The notes under the pieces: generated by a model
Database searches by the model: none
Told to the model about the DNA's origin: nothing
Seen by the model: only the letters and a program-made list of their open reading frames with translations
Assembly: GCA_004356335.1 (NCBI GenBank)
Contig: SMXP01000036.1
Coordinates: 1-8,766, forward strand
DNA: 8,766 nucleotides
DNA from: Alphaproteobacteria bacterium
GTDB taxonomy: Bacteria > Pseudomonadota > Alphaproteobacteria > SMXP01
Direction: 5' to 3'
Program-made: the position numbers and the translations under genes
Shown: one piece after another, positions 1 to 7,910 of the stretch
How the letters are laid out: every line of letters starts with the position of its first letter
Position numbering within the stretch: position 1 is the first letter of the stretch

Positions 1-1020
1 ACGCGAGGAAAACACAACTGTGTCGCCCTTCTCCAGAAATATGTGGGGATTGTTGCCATCCACAATGCGCGACAAAGCGGCGCGGGGTTCGGCCTGGCTT
101 CCGGTGCACAAGTACAAGACTTTGTCTCTAGGTAAAAAGCCGGCATCCTTGTCCGACAAAATTGTCGGAAAATCTTGTAACAGACCGACCGACCGCGCCG
201 CATCGACCATCCTATGCATGGAACGGCCGACCAAACAAAGTTGCCGATCGTGAATCCGGGCCACGTGGGCAATGCTTTCAAGGCGCGCCACATTCGACGC
301 GAAACACGTCACGATGACGGCTCCGTTCAATTCTCCTATAAGTTCGATCAAGCTGTCGCGAACATCCGCTTCCGATCCCGCATGGCCCGGCACGAAAACG
401 TTTGTCGAATCGCACACCATGGCGGTGACGCCTTTCTCGCCGAATTCTCGAAGATAAGATTCGTCCGACAGCTCGCCGATCAGGGGATCGGGATCAAGTT
501 TCCAGTCTCCGGTATGAAGCACCCGACCCAGCGGTGTTTCGATGGCCAGGGCATTAGACTCAGGGATCGAATGGGTGAGCGTGACAAACTCTATTTCGAA
601 TGGCCCCAACGTTATTCGCCCACCCAGCGGCACAATTGTTATATCCGGATCGCGATGAAAATTTGCATCGTTAAGCTTGCCTCTCACGAGTTCTGCGGTA
701 AACGGAGTCGCGAAGATCGGGCATTCGAGCATGGACCATAATGATGCGACCGCTCCAATATGATCTTCATGGCCGTGGGTTAGAACAAGGCCCAATATGT
801 TGTCTTTACGCTGAACAATATAGTCCGGATCTGCCATGATCAGGTCTATACCGGGCGTACGTTGGTCGGCGAATGTCACGCCGAGATCGACAATAATCCA
901 TTGCCGATCATCAGCCGGTCCATAGCCATAAAGATTCAGATTCATACCGATTTCGCCCGATCCGCCAAGCGGCAGAAATACGAGCTCGTCGTCAGGTGAT
1001 GGTGTGGGGCGTGCGGCCAT
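1..1020 (-). CDS. rnj: Ribonuclease J, N-terminal part (runs off the left edge)
   Basis: This encodes a metallo-beta-lactamase/beta-CASP ribonuclease, which in characterised bacteria has 5'-3' exonuclease and some endonuclease activity in mRNA decay and rRNA 5'-end maturation; it should act in the cytoplasm. The frame is open from ATG at 1020 to base 1, giving 340 codons with no stop. Family members are usually about 550 residues, so the rest of the beta-CASP region and the C-terminal domain lie outside the window. Visible motifs are LPLGGSGEIGMN near residues 16-27, the metal-binding HGHEDH at 82-87, a further ligand in THSIPES (His150), HTGDWKLD with Asp172, the beta-CASP motif VCDSTN, VGRSMHR, and CTGSQAEP. 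The start is supported by AAGGAG four bases upstream and by the family-like N-terminus. It is the last visible gene of the run, 23 bases after coaX. The assignment is firm; only its length and C-terminus are unknown. Confidence 0.96.
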   Translation of the reverse strand, partial: MAARPTPSPDDELVFLPLGGSGEIGMNLNLYGYGPADDRQWIIVDLGVTFADQRTPGIDLIMADPDYIVQRKDNILGLVLTHGHEDHIGAVASLWSMLECPIFATPFTAELVRGKLNDANFHRDPDITIVPLGGRITLGPFEIEFVTLTHSIPESNALAIETPLGRVLHTGDWKLDPDPLIGELSDESYLREFGEKGVTAMVCDSTNVFVPGHAGSEADVRDSLIELIGELNGAVIVTCFASNVARLESIAHVARIHDRQLCLVGRSMHRMVDAARSVGLLQDFPTILSDKDAGFLPRDKVLYLCTGSQAEPRAALSRIVDGNNPHIFLEKGDTVVFSSR

Positions 1021-1024
1021 CGGT

Positions 1025-1030
1025 CTCCTT
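1025..1030 (-). promoter_or_regulatory. Ribosome binding site of rnj
   Basis: The minus strand reads AAGGAG here, ending four bases before the ATG at 1020. It is one of the strongest Shine-Dalgarno matches in the window and fixes the rnj start. It also suggests that rnj is translated on its own initiation signal rather than only by coupling to coaX, whose stop codon is at 1044-1046. Confidence 0.75.
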
Positions 1031-1043
1031 AACACACAATTGA

Positions 1044-1817
1044 TTAGGTTTTTTCATTGCGTTCATAGAGAATGCGCAGGCCCTCGATTGTGAGGTCTTC
1101 CTCAACGTACTCAATGATCGCGGTACTTTCACAGAACAGGCGGGACAAACCTCCCGTGGCAATGACCGTTGCCGATTCGCCATATTCCTCCTCAATGCGC
1201 GCCACAAGCCCCTCGATCATGCCGATGTAACCCCAAAATACGCCTGACTGCATGGCCTGAACAGTGCTGCGGCCAATCACTTTGTCCGGGCGTTCCACCG
1301 TAATCGGCGGTAATTTGGCGGCAGCCATATGCAAGGCCTCAACCGACAAATTGACTCCCGGCGCTATGACGCCACCTTCATAGGCGCCATCCGGCGCTAT
1401 GATGTCCAATGTGGTCGCCGTCCCGAAATCCAAAACGATCAGCGCGCCGCTGAATTTTGCGTGAGCCCCTACCGCATTGGCCAGCCGGTCGGCGCCGACG
1501 GCGGACGGCTCATCGATCCTGACATCAAGGCCAAGAACCACTTGCGGTGATCCGACAATCAGCGGATGGCATTTCAAAACTTTTTCACAGAGTTGGGTTA
1601 AGTTCGGCAGTGCCGGGGGGACAACGGACGAGATGATGGCGGCATGAATAGTCGAAAGCGCGAGCCCATCAAACGTTAAAACTTGGTTCAACCAAACCGA
1701 ATACTCATCGGCGGTCCGTTGCCCGTCGCTGCTGATTCGCCACTTTCCCTTGAGCTCAGTGCCATCATATACGGCAAAGACCGTATTGGTATTTCCTGCG
1801 TCGATGACCAACAACAT
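1044..1817 (-). CDS. coaX: Type III pantothenate kinase
   Basis: This enzyme phosphorylates pantothenate with ATP, the first step of coenzyme A synthesis, in the cytoplasm. Type III enzymes belong to the ASKHA fold, need a monovalent cation and are not feedback-inhibited by CoA; this is family knowledge. The 257-residue product matches the usual length. Seen in the sequence are the phosphate-binding DAGNTNTVFAV near residues 6-16, GADRLANAVGA with Asp110 (the catalytic base in characterised homologues), VLDFGTATTLD around 128-138, EGGVIAPGV near 147-155, and a late ATGGLS motif. The frame is open further upstream to 1886, but that would add 23 basic residues with no family resemblance and would overlap birA. 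The ATG at 1817, with AAGGA eight bases upstream and a typical MLLVIDAGNT start, is preferred. It lies four bases after birA and 23 before rnj, so translation is probably coupled to birA. Confidence 0.95.
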   Translation of the reverse strand: MLLVIDAGNTNTVFAVYDGTELKGKWRISSDGQRTADEYSVWLNQVLTFDGLALSTIHAAIISSVVPPALPNLTQLCEKVLKCHPLIVGSPQVVLGLDVRIDEPSAVGADRLANAVGAHAKFSGALIVLDFGTATTLDIIAPDGAYEGGVIAPGVNLSVEALHMAAAKLPPITVERPDKVIGRSTVQAMQSGVFWGYIGMIEGLVARIEEEYGESATVIATGGLSRLFCESTAIIEYVEEDLTIEGLRILYERNEKT

Positions 1818-1821
1818 GATC

Positions 1822-1830
1822 TCAATCCTT
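1822..1830 (-). promoter_or_regulatory. coaX ribosome binding site overlapping the end of birA
   Basis: On the minus strand AAGGA (1830-1826) is followed by the birA stop TGA (1824-1822) and then the coaX ATG at 1817. The Shine-Dalgarno sequence therefore lies inside the last codons of birA, with eight bases to the start. Ribosomes finishing birA would sit on the coaX initiation site, which fits translational coupling. The site also decides against the longer upstream coaX frame. Confidence 0.7.
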
Positions 1831-2592
1831 ACAAGAGCGCGGCGTCTCAAAGAATATATCAGCCGCCGCGATTTTGCGTGTCTCACCGTCCGGCAGGCGC
1901 AGGATCAGCTCCCCGCCGGGTGCCAGCGTTTCGAAACGACCGCTTAGTGTCTCCTGCGGCAGGTGCGCCGTCATCACTTTATCAAGACCCGCCGCATTCT
2001 TGAGCCAAGCATTTCGCACCGGCGCGAATCCCATTTTCCGCCACGTCTCATACCAAACGGCAAAGCATCTATCGAGATCTTCCAGTGCCGCTTCAGGCTG
2101 CGGCGCTTTGCCTGCGTTGCAGGCGGCAATAGAGGTTGAAGGATAATCCGTGTTTTGGGGATGATGAGCAAGGTTGATGCCGATCCCAATAGCCAGGGCG
2201 TCAACGCGACCCGCCTCGGTCTGGCATGTCTCCAAAAGAATACCCGCCACCTTGTGCTCGTCAAGCAACACGTCGTTTGGCCACTTCAACGTAATTCTGT
2301 CCTCAGGTAAGTATTGTTTCAAGACATCCGCCACAGCCAATGCGGTGACAAAAGAAAGCTGCCCGGCCTCGCGCACAGCGCAGCCCGGCTGAAGCAGCAA
2401 AGTACAGAACAGATTTCCCAAGTGTGAGATCCAACGTCGGTTCTGCCGGCCGCGTCCTTCCGTTTGGGTTGCCGAAACGATCCAGGTCGGTTTCGTGACG
2501 CCCGCTTCCACTAAGCGCCGCGCTTTCGCATTGGTGCTGTCAATGGTGTCGAACGTCTTAAGTTCGTAGCCTGAGGGAAGCGATGACATCAT
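1822..2592 (-). CDS. birA: Biotin--[acetyl-CoA-carboxylase] ligase, monofunctional
   Basis: The protein activates biotin with ATP to biotinyl-5'-AMP and transfers it to a lysine of biotin carrier proteins such as AccB. The 256-residue product shows DSTN at 18-21, the adenylate-binding loop GRGRQNRRW at 46-54, KWPNDVLL at 103-110, KVAGILLE with Lys114, and GIGIN at 136-140. A small C-terminal domain follows from roughly residue 205. There is no N-terminal winged-helix DNA-binding domain: the catalytic domain begins almost at once, so this is a group I ligase and should not repress the biotin operon as E. coli BirA does. Two adjacent ATGs exist, at 2592 and 2589. The AGGGG upstream is four bases from the first and seven from the second, so the second is quite possible. 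It starts 15 bases after nuoN and ends four bases before coaX. Confidence 0.95.
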   Translation of the reverse strand: MMSSLPSGYELKTFDTIDSTNAKARRLVEAGVTKPTWIVSATQTEGRGRQNRRWISHLGNLFCTLLLQPGCAVREAGQLSFVTALAVADVLKQYLPEDRITLKWPNDVLLDEHKVAGILLETCQTEAGRVDALAIGIGINLAHHPQNTDYPSTSIAACNAGKAPQPEAALEDLDRCFAVWYETWRKMGFAPVRNAWLKNAAGLDKVMTAHLPQETLSGRFETLAPGGELILRLPDGETRKIAAADIFFETPRSCKD

Positions 2593-2607
2593 CCATCCCC
2601 TACCTGA

Positions 2608-4086
2608 TTACAAAAAAAGCGACTTCGCGACATATTCCGTCATGCGCAGCAACGGATTTGCAAAGACCAAATAAAACAAAATAAACAAGGTCGACGTAAC
2701 CAGCACCATGCGCATGGACTTGGACATGGGTTGCTCAAACGGTTCGGCGGGCTCATCGAAATACATAATTTTCACGATGCGCACATAATAGTAAGCGCCA
2801 ACGACGCTGGCCAAAAGGCCAATGATCGCAAGGCCATAAAGCTCTGCCTGTATAGCGGCTCTGAACACGAAAAACTTAGCCGCAAAGCCGGCCAAAGGCG
2901 GCATTCCGGCGAGCGAGAATAATAAAACCAGCAGGGCCATAGCCATGAGCGGCTGATTGCGCGACAGACCCGCAAGTTCCTCAATATGCTCCACCATGCC
3001 TTCCTTCCGCCGCATGGAGAGAATGCACGCAAATACACCGAGGGTCATGGCTAAATAGATCATCAGATAAATCAAGACGCTGGCCACACCTCCTACTGTG
3101 CCGGCCGCAACGCCGACCAGGATGTATCCCATATGCCCGATCGACGAATAGGCCATGAGCCGCTTGATATTGGTCTGGCCGATGGCGGCGAAGGCGCCGA
3201 CGGTCATGCTCAAGATCGAAATTACAATGATGATTTGCTGCCACTCGGGCACAACCGTCCCATCCTGACCAAGGAAGGGCCCCATCAGAACCCGAACGAA
3301 CAGCAACATGGCGGCGATTTTAGGAGCCCCCGAAAATAAAGCGGTGACCGGTGTCGGCGACCCTTCGTAGACGTCGGGTGTCCACATATGAAACGGCACG
3401 GCGGAGACTTTGAATGCCAACCCGGCACACAGAAAGACCAATCCAAAAATCACACCAAGTCCCATTTCGCCGGGCACAATAACGTGGCGAAGCACGTCGA
3501 AATTCGTCGTACCGGTGAAGCCGTAAATCAGCGAACAACCGTACAGAAGCAATCCGGAAGACAGCGCGCCGAGCACAAAATATTTCAGCCCGGCTTCCGT
3601 GGACCTCAGACTATTGCGATTAAAGGCCGCCAGTACGTAGAGGGCCAAACTCTGCAATTCGATACCCATATAAAGAAAAATGAGATCGTTGGCCGACACC
3701 ATCATGCTCATGCCGAGGGTGGCGAACAAAATGAGGAGGGGAAATTCGAAGCGCTCGATCTTTTGGCTACGAAGGAATCCCAGTGACATGATAACAGCGA
3801 CCGCAGAGCCCAAATAAACCAAAACTTTGCCGAACTTGGCGAAGGGATCCACCACAAATCCATCGCCAAAGCCGACAAACCGTCCGTTGGGCTGGGCAAG
3901 CACCAAAATTGCCGCCATCAGCAATATGGCTACCGAACCCCATGCCACGAGTCGCGTCGAGCTATTGCCGCGAAACACGCCAAGCATAAGCAAGGCCATG
4001 GCACCAATTGCCATAAGCATTTCCGGATATGCCAGAGTTAGGCTTGCCGCCAAATCCCCACTTGCGCTGCCGCTCGCAACATCCAT
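2608..4086 (-). CDS. nuoN: NADH-quinone oxidoreductase subunit N
   Basis: One of the three antiporter-like membrane subunits of complex I, in the proton-translocating arm of the inner membrane. The 492-residue protein is hydrophobic throughout, in keeping with the 14 or so helices of the family. Residues matching the known ion path are Glu143 in GIELQSLALYVL, Lys168 in AGLKYF, Lys226 in LAFKVSAVPFHMW, Lys256 in SGAPKIAA, and Lys404 in LAGFAAKFFVF. The GHMGYILVG segment near 317-325 is also typical. The start at 4086 gives the usual short tail before the first helix (YPEMLMAIGAMALLML); its Shine-Dalgarno is weak (AGGT about 11 bases upstream, inside the nuoM stop region), so coupling to nuoM is likely. 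It lies nine bases after nuoM and 15 before birA. No defect is seen. Confidence 0.97.
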   Translation of the reverse strand: MDVASGSASGDLAASLTLAYPEMLMAIGAMALLMLGVFRGNSSTRLVAWGSVAILLMAAILVLAQPNGRFVGFGDGFVVDPFAKFGKVLVYLGSAVAVIMSLGFLRSQKIERFEFPLLILFATLGMSMMVSANDLIFLYMGIELQSLALYVLAAFNRNSLRSTEAGLKYFVLGALSSGLLLYGCSLIYGFTGTTNFDVLRHVIVPGEMGLGVIFGLVFLCAGLAFKVSAVPFHMWTPDVYEGSPTPVTALFSGAPKIAAMLLFVRVLMGPFLGQDGTVVPEWQQIIIVISILSMTVGAFAAIGQTNIKRLMAYSSIGHMGYILVGVAAGTVGGVASVLIYLMIYLAMTLGVFACILSMRRKEGMVEHIEELAGLSRNQPLMAMALLVLLFSLAGMPPLAGFAAKFFVFRAAIQAELYGLAIIGLLASVVGAYYYVRIVKIMYFDEPAEPFEQPMSKSMRMVLVTSTLFILFYLVFANPLLRMTEYVAKSLFL

Positions 4087-4095
4087 TACGTGTCG

Positions 4096-5601
4096 TTACC
4101 TATTCGTTACGGTTAAAGCTTGATACGCCTCTAGAGCGGCGTTAAAATTCCCGATCAAATTCTCCACCGACGCATTGGTAATATCGAAAACAGCAGCGGG
4201 ATAAAAACCGAGAAACAATGTTGCGATGATAAGCGGAATAAACACGCCGATTTCGCGGCGACTTAAATCGCTTATCGACATCAGTGATTCTTTCTCCAGA
4301 TCGCCGAATATCACTCTTCGGTAAGCCCAAAGCATATAAGCCGCACTCAAAACCACACCGGTCGATGCCAACAGAGCAATTGTCGTATTAACCTGATATA
4401 CGCCGATAAGGACGGCAATCTCACCGATAAACCCGCTGGTGCCGGGCAAACCGACATTCGCCAAAGCGAAAAGCATAAAGATAGCCGCATAGATCGGCAT
4501 GCGATTTACCAACCCGCCATAGGCGTCGATCCGCCTCGTGTGCATACGGTCATACACAACACCGACAATCAGAAATAATGCGGCAGAAATCACACCATGA
4601 CTCAGCATTTGAAAGATGCCGCCCTGAATACCCTGAACGTTCAGCGTAAAAATCCCAATCGTGACAAATCCCATATGGGCCACGGAGGAATAGGCAATCA
4701 GCTTCTTTAAGTCCTCCTGCATTAGGGCGACCAGCGACGCATAGATCACCGCCACAACGCTTATGATGAAAATGAAGGGCGTAAAGAAATCCGATGCTAC
4801 CGGAAACATCGGCAACGAGAAGCGGAGAAAACCGTAACCGCCCATTTTTAGAAGGACCGCAGCGAGAATAACCGAACCCGCCGTTGGCGCTTCCACATGG
4901 GCATCGGGTAACCACGTATGGAACGGCCACATGGGCAGCTTGACGGCGAAAGAAGCGAAAAAAGCGAGCCACAACCAAGTTTGCAGATCGGCCGGAAATT
5001 GATACTCCATCAGTGTCGGAATGTCGGTGGTTCCGGCTATCACATACATGGTGATGAGTGCCACCAGCATCAGAACCGATCCAAGCAATGTATAGAGAAA
5101 GAACTTGAACGACGCATATGTGCGTCCCGGCCCGCCCCACATACCGATGATCAGAAACATCGGTATCAGACCACCTTCGAAAAACAGATAAAAAAGCACG
5201 AGATCAAGCGAACAGAAGACACCAATCATAAGCGTTTCCAATAGGAGAAACGCAATCATATATTCCTTGACGCGATCGGTTATGGATTCCCAGCTTGCCA
5301 CTACGCAAATTGGCATGAGAAACGTGGTGAGAATAATAAACAGAACCGAGATTCCGTCGACGCCCAAATGGTAGGTGATATTGTCGCCAAGCCATTCTCT
5401 TTTTTCTTCAAATTGGAAATCGGCAATGCTCGGATCAAAACTCGCCAACATAAAGACTGATGTTAGAAAAGTCCCCAGCGTGGTCCACAGCGCGACGTAA
5501 CGGGCATTGCGATTGACTATATTCTTCTCGCCATTAATGATGGCGATAAACAGGGCGCCAACCAGAGGCAAAAACGTGATGACGGAGAGCCAAGGAAACA
5601 T
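4096..5601 (-). CDS. nuoM: NADH-quinone oxidoreductase subunit M
   Basis: Central antiporter-like subunit of the complex I membrane arm, thought to carry one proton channel. The 501-residue product counted from ATG at 5601 has Glu142 in YLFFEGGLIPM, Lys221 in SFAVKLPMWPFHTWLPDAH, Lys252 in LLKMGGYGFLRF, His335 in QMLSHG, and Glu394 in GFIGEIAVL. These correspond to the functionally important residues of E. coli NuoM. The frame also has a TTG just upstream at 5604, which would add one residue; the ATG is preferred because it has GGGGG seven bases upstream. That ATG overlaps the nuoL stop by one base (TGATG), so translation is almost surely coupled to nuoL. NuoN follows nine bases later. Length and motifs are normal. 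Confidence 0.97.
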   Translation of the reverse strand: MFPWLSVITFLPLVGALFIAIINGEKNIVNRNARYVALWTTLGTFLTSVFMLASFDPSIADFQFEEKREWLGDNITYHLGVDGISVLFIILTTFLMPICVVASWESITDRVKEYMIAFLLLETLMIGVFCSLDLVLFYLFFEGGLIPMFLIIGMWGGPGRTYASFKFFLYTLLGSVLMLVALITMYVIAGTTDIPTLMEYQFPADLQTWLWLAFFASFAVKLPMWPFHTWLPDAHVEAPTAGSVILAAVLLKMGGYGFLRFSLPMFPVASDFFTPFIFIISVVAVIYASLVALMQEDLKKLIAYSSVAHMGFVTIGIFTLNVQGIQGGIFQMLSHGVISAALFLIVGVVYDRMHTRRIDAYGGLVNRMPIYAAIFMLFALANVGLPGTSGFIGEIAVLIGVYQVNTTIALLASTGVVLSAAYMLWAYRRVIFGDLEKESLMSISDLSRREIGVFIPLIIATLFLGFYPAAVFDITNASVENLIGNFNAALEAYQALTVTNR

Positions 5602-5613
5602 CAAAAAGCCCCC
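5599..5613 (-). promoter_or_regulatory. nuoL/nuoM TGATG stop-start overlap with its ribosome binding site
   Basis: The minus strand reads GGGGG at 5613-5609, then the nuoL stop TGA (5603-5601), whose last base is the first base of the nuoM ATG (5601-5599). A terminating ribosome can restart directly on nuoM. This would help keep two complex I subunits of fixed 1:1 stoichiometry in balance. The overlap is seen directly; the coupling is inferred. Confidence 0.75.
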
Positions 5614-7574
5614 ACAGATCTTACGTAATAATAGGTGACAAAGAGCGCGATCCCGATCAACATGACAAAGGCATAGTGATAGACATAACCGGTTTGAACT
5701 TTGACAATGCGCCGCGTTGTCGCCAGCACACTAGTCGCCACGCCATCGGGGCCGAAACCATCAATCAACCAACCGTCGCCTTGCTTCCATAAAAAGTGCC
5801 CCAATTTTTTCGTTGGTTCGACAAATAGAAAATCGTAAATTTCGTCGAAGTACCATTTGTTCAAAAGAAACCGGTAAAGAATGCCATTGTTGTCGGCGAT
5901 GCGTTGCGGTATGTCGGGTCGCCTTATGTACCAATGATAAGACCAGACAAGCCCGACAAGCATCATAGCGAAAGGTCCCCACACGACCCATCGAGGCAAA
6001 GCGGGGCCATCGGCCATGCCTGCCACTGCATGCTCGTCGCCAACAAACAGAAGGGCCTCTTGCCAGAAATGTTCTTGTCCGGCGCCGACAAAGAATGAAT
6101 GGAACGCCGCCCCGGCAAAGACCGCTCCTAGGGCCAGGATAATCAGCGGGATCATCATTACGGCGGGCGATTCATGAGCCTGTTCAAGGGCTTGTTGGCC
6201 AGCGCGTGACTTGCCGAAGAATGTCATGAATATGACGCGCCACGAGTAAAACGATGTCATAGCCACCGCCGTTAAACCCATCCAAAAAGCAAACAAACCC
6301 GGCGCCGTTGCCGCTTCATAGGCGGTCTCGATGATGACATCCTTGGATACGAACCCGGCAAAGCCCACAATGGTGTACGGTATCCCAACACCGGTGATCG
6401 CCAACGTGCCGATGATCATAAGGCCGGCGGTCCACGGTAATTGTTTTGCCAGCCCGCCCATCTTTCGCATGTCCTGTTCGTCGCCCAGACCGTGAATGAC
6501 GGAGCCGGCGCCCAAGAACAAAAGGGCCTTGAAGAACGCATGGGTGAAAAGATGGAACATGGCCGCGTCATAGGCGCCAACGCCCGCCGCAAAGAACATG
6601 TAGCCCAATTGACTGCACGTCGAATACGCAATGACGCGCTTAATGTCATACTGCACGAGCGCCATCGTGGCGGTAGCGAATGCGGTAACCGCTCCGACCA
6701 CCGCCACCACCGCAAGCGCGCCCGGTGCATATTCGAAAAGGTAGGAGCATCGACAAACCAGAAAGACACCTGCGGTCACCATGGTGGCCGCATGAATCAG
6801 TGCCGATACCGGCGTCGGCCCCTCCATGGCATCGGGCAGCCAAGTATGCAACAGAAACTGGGCCGACTTGCCCATCGCCCCCATAAACAGCAGCAAACAA
6901 ATGGTGGTTAGAATATCGAACTGTTGTCCCAGGAATTCGAATTCACGACCGGCCATGCTGGGCGCCATGGCAAACACGGTATCGAAATCAACCGATCCGA
7001 AAACAAAGAAAATTGCCATGATGCCGAGGGCAAATCCGAAATCGCCCACTCGATTGACAATAAAGGCCTTGATCGCTGCCGCGTTGGCCGACGGCTTCTT
7101 GTACCAAAAGCCGATCAACAAGTAAGACGCCAGGCCAACGCCTTCCCAACCAAAGAACAATTGCAGAAAATTGTCCGCCGTGACCAACATCAGCATGGCA
7201 AAGGTAAACATGGACAATAAAGCGAAGAACCGCGGCCTGTAGGGGTCGTGACTCATATATCCGACGGAATATATATGAACCATCGACGACACGGTGTTCA
7301 CCACGACAAACATCACAACGGTGAGCGTATCGACCCGTATCGCCCAATCCGCTTCCAAGGCGCCAACGTCAAACCATGTGAAGAAAATCACAGCTTGTTC
7401 AGGAACATTACCGGCCACGGCCACTTGATAGAAGGCGATAAAGGACAACAGCGCAGTCAGCACCATAAGCGTACAAGTGACGATCCCGGAGCCGCGAGGA
7501 CCCAACCACTTGCCGAACAATCCAGCCGCTAGGGCTCCGATAGCCGGAAGCAGAACAATGGTTTGATAGAGCAT
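5601..7574 (-). CDS. nuoL: NADH-quinone oxidoreductase subunit L
   Basis: The distal antiporter-like subunit of complex I, at the tip of the membrane arm, carrying a proton channel and the long lateral helix along the arm. The product has 657 residues, a usual length for the longer alphaproteobacterial NuoL. Key residues are Glu144 in FFGWEGVGLASYLLIGFW, Lys236 in MGAMGKSAQFLLHTWLPDAM, His261 in SALIHAATM, His341, His345 and Lys349 in HLFTHAFFKALLF, and Lys411-Asp412 in GFVSKDVI. The C-terminal part (about residues 540-657) contains a charged stretch with FLVEPTKKLG followed by a final membrane helix, as expected for the lateral helix and its anchor. The ATG at 7574 has GAGG about ten bases upstream. 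The gene starts 14 bases after nuoK and its stop overlaps nuoM. I see no truncation or frameshift. Confidence 0.97.
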   Translation of the reverse strand: MLYQTIVLLPAIGALAAGLFGKWLGPRGSGIVTCTLMVLTALLSFIAFYQVAVAGNVPEQAVIFFTWFDVGALEADWAIRVDTLTVVMFVVVNTVSSMVHIYSVGYMSHDPYRPRFFALLSMFTFAMLMLVTADNFLQLFFGWEGVGLASYLLIGFWYKKPSANAAAIKAFIVNRVGDFGFALGIMAIFFVFGSVDFDTVFAMAPSMAGREFEFLGQQFDILTTICLLLFMGAMGKSAQFLLHTWLPDAMEGPTPVSALIHAATMVTAGVFLVCRCSYLFEYAPGALAVVAVVGAVTAFATATMALVQYDIKRVIAYSTCSQLGYMFFAAGVGAYDAAMFHLFTHAFFKALLFLGAGSVIHGLGDEQDMRKMGGLAKQLPWTAGLMIIGTLAITGVGIPYTIVGFAGFVSKDVIIETAYEAATAPGLFAFWMGLTAVAMTSFYSWRVIFMTFFGKSRAGQQALEQAHESPAVMMIPLIILALGAVFAGAAFHSFFVGAGQEHFWQEALLFVGDEHAVAGMADGPALPRWVVWGPFAMMLVGLVWSYHWYIRRPDIPQRIADNNGILYRFLLNKWYFDEIYDFLFVEPTKKLGHFLWKQGDGWLIDGFGPDGVATSVLATTRRIVKVQTGYVYHYAFVMLIGIALFVTYYYVRSVGAF

Positions 7575-7588
7575 CTAGCCGCCGCCTC

Positions 7589-7897
7589 TTAGCCCTTCAT
7601 AAGATTGATGTTTTCAACATCAATATCGCCGCGATTACGAAAATAAACGACCAAGATCGCCAACCCCACGGCTGCCTCTGCCGCAGCGACGGTCAGAACA
7701 AATAAGGCAAAGACCTGACCGACGAGATCGCCCAAAAATGCCGAGAACGCTACCAAATTAATGTTTACCGCAAGCAGCATAAGCTCGATGGACATCAAAA
7801 TAATGATGACATTCTTCTTGTTGAGAAAGATGCCGAAGATTCCGAGCGTGAAAATAATCGCCGCTACCGACAAATAATTACCCAAGCCGATTTCCAT
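7589..7897 (-). CDS. nuoK: NADH-quinone oxidoreductase subunit K
   Basis: A small three-helix membrane subunit of complex I, homologous to MrpC and mitochondrial ND4L, sitting between the quinone-site subunits and the antiporter-like subunits. The 102-residue product has the family N-terminus (MEIGLGNYLSVAAIIFTLGI) and both conserved membrane glutamates, Glu38 in LMSIELMLLAVN and Glu74 in AAAEAAVGLAI, matching Glu36 and Glu72 of E. coli. The short charged tail DIDVENINLMKG is typical. The start is fixed by AGGGG seven bases upstream, which overlaps the nuoJ stop codon. It lies ten bases after nuoJ and 14 before nuoL. Confidence 0.97.
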   Translation of the reverse strand: MEIGLGNYLSVAAIIFTLGIFGIFLNKKNVIIILMSIELMLLAVNINLVAFSAFLGDLVGQVFALFVLTVAAAEAAVGLAILVVYFRNRGDIDVENINLMKG

Positions 7898-7904
7898 TGT
7901 TATG

Positions 7905-7910
7905 CCCCTA
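7905..7910 (-). promoter_or_regulatory. nuoK ribosome binding site overlapping the nuoJ stop
   Basis: The minus strand has AGGGG at 7909-7905, sharing bases with the nuoJ stop codon TAG at 7910-7908 and lying seven bases before the nuoK ATG at 7897. Spacing and sequence are good, and the shared bases suggest translational coupling of nuoJ and nuoK. Confidence 0.7.

Noticed and set aside
214..741. A 175-codon plus-strand frame
   Set aside because: It lies wholly opposite the clear rnj coding frame, has no recognisable motifs, and is a shadow of the real gene.
2611..2617. A run of seven A (T on the coding strand) just before the nuoN stop, considered as a slippage site
   Set aside because: The in-frame end gives a normal NuoN C-terminus, and a slip would only change the last residues. 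There is no supporting stem-loop or reason for recoding.
3388..3786. A 132-codon plus-strand frame opposite nuoN
   Set aside because: It is antisense to conserved membrane-protein sequence and has no ribosome binding site or domain that I can recognise.
4550..5140. A 196-codon minus-strand frame inside nuoM
   Set aside because: It is an alternative frame of a well-conserved complex I subunit, with low-complexity composition and no family resemblance.
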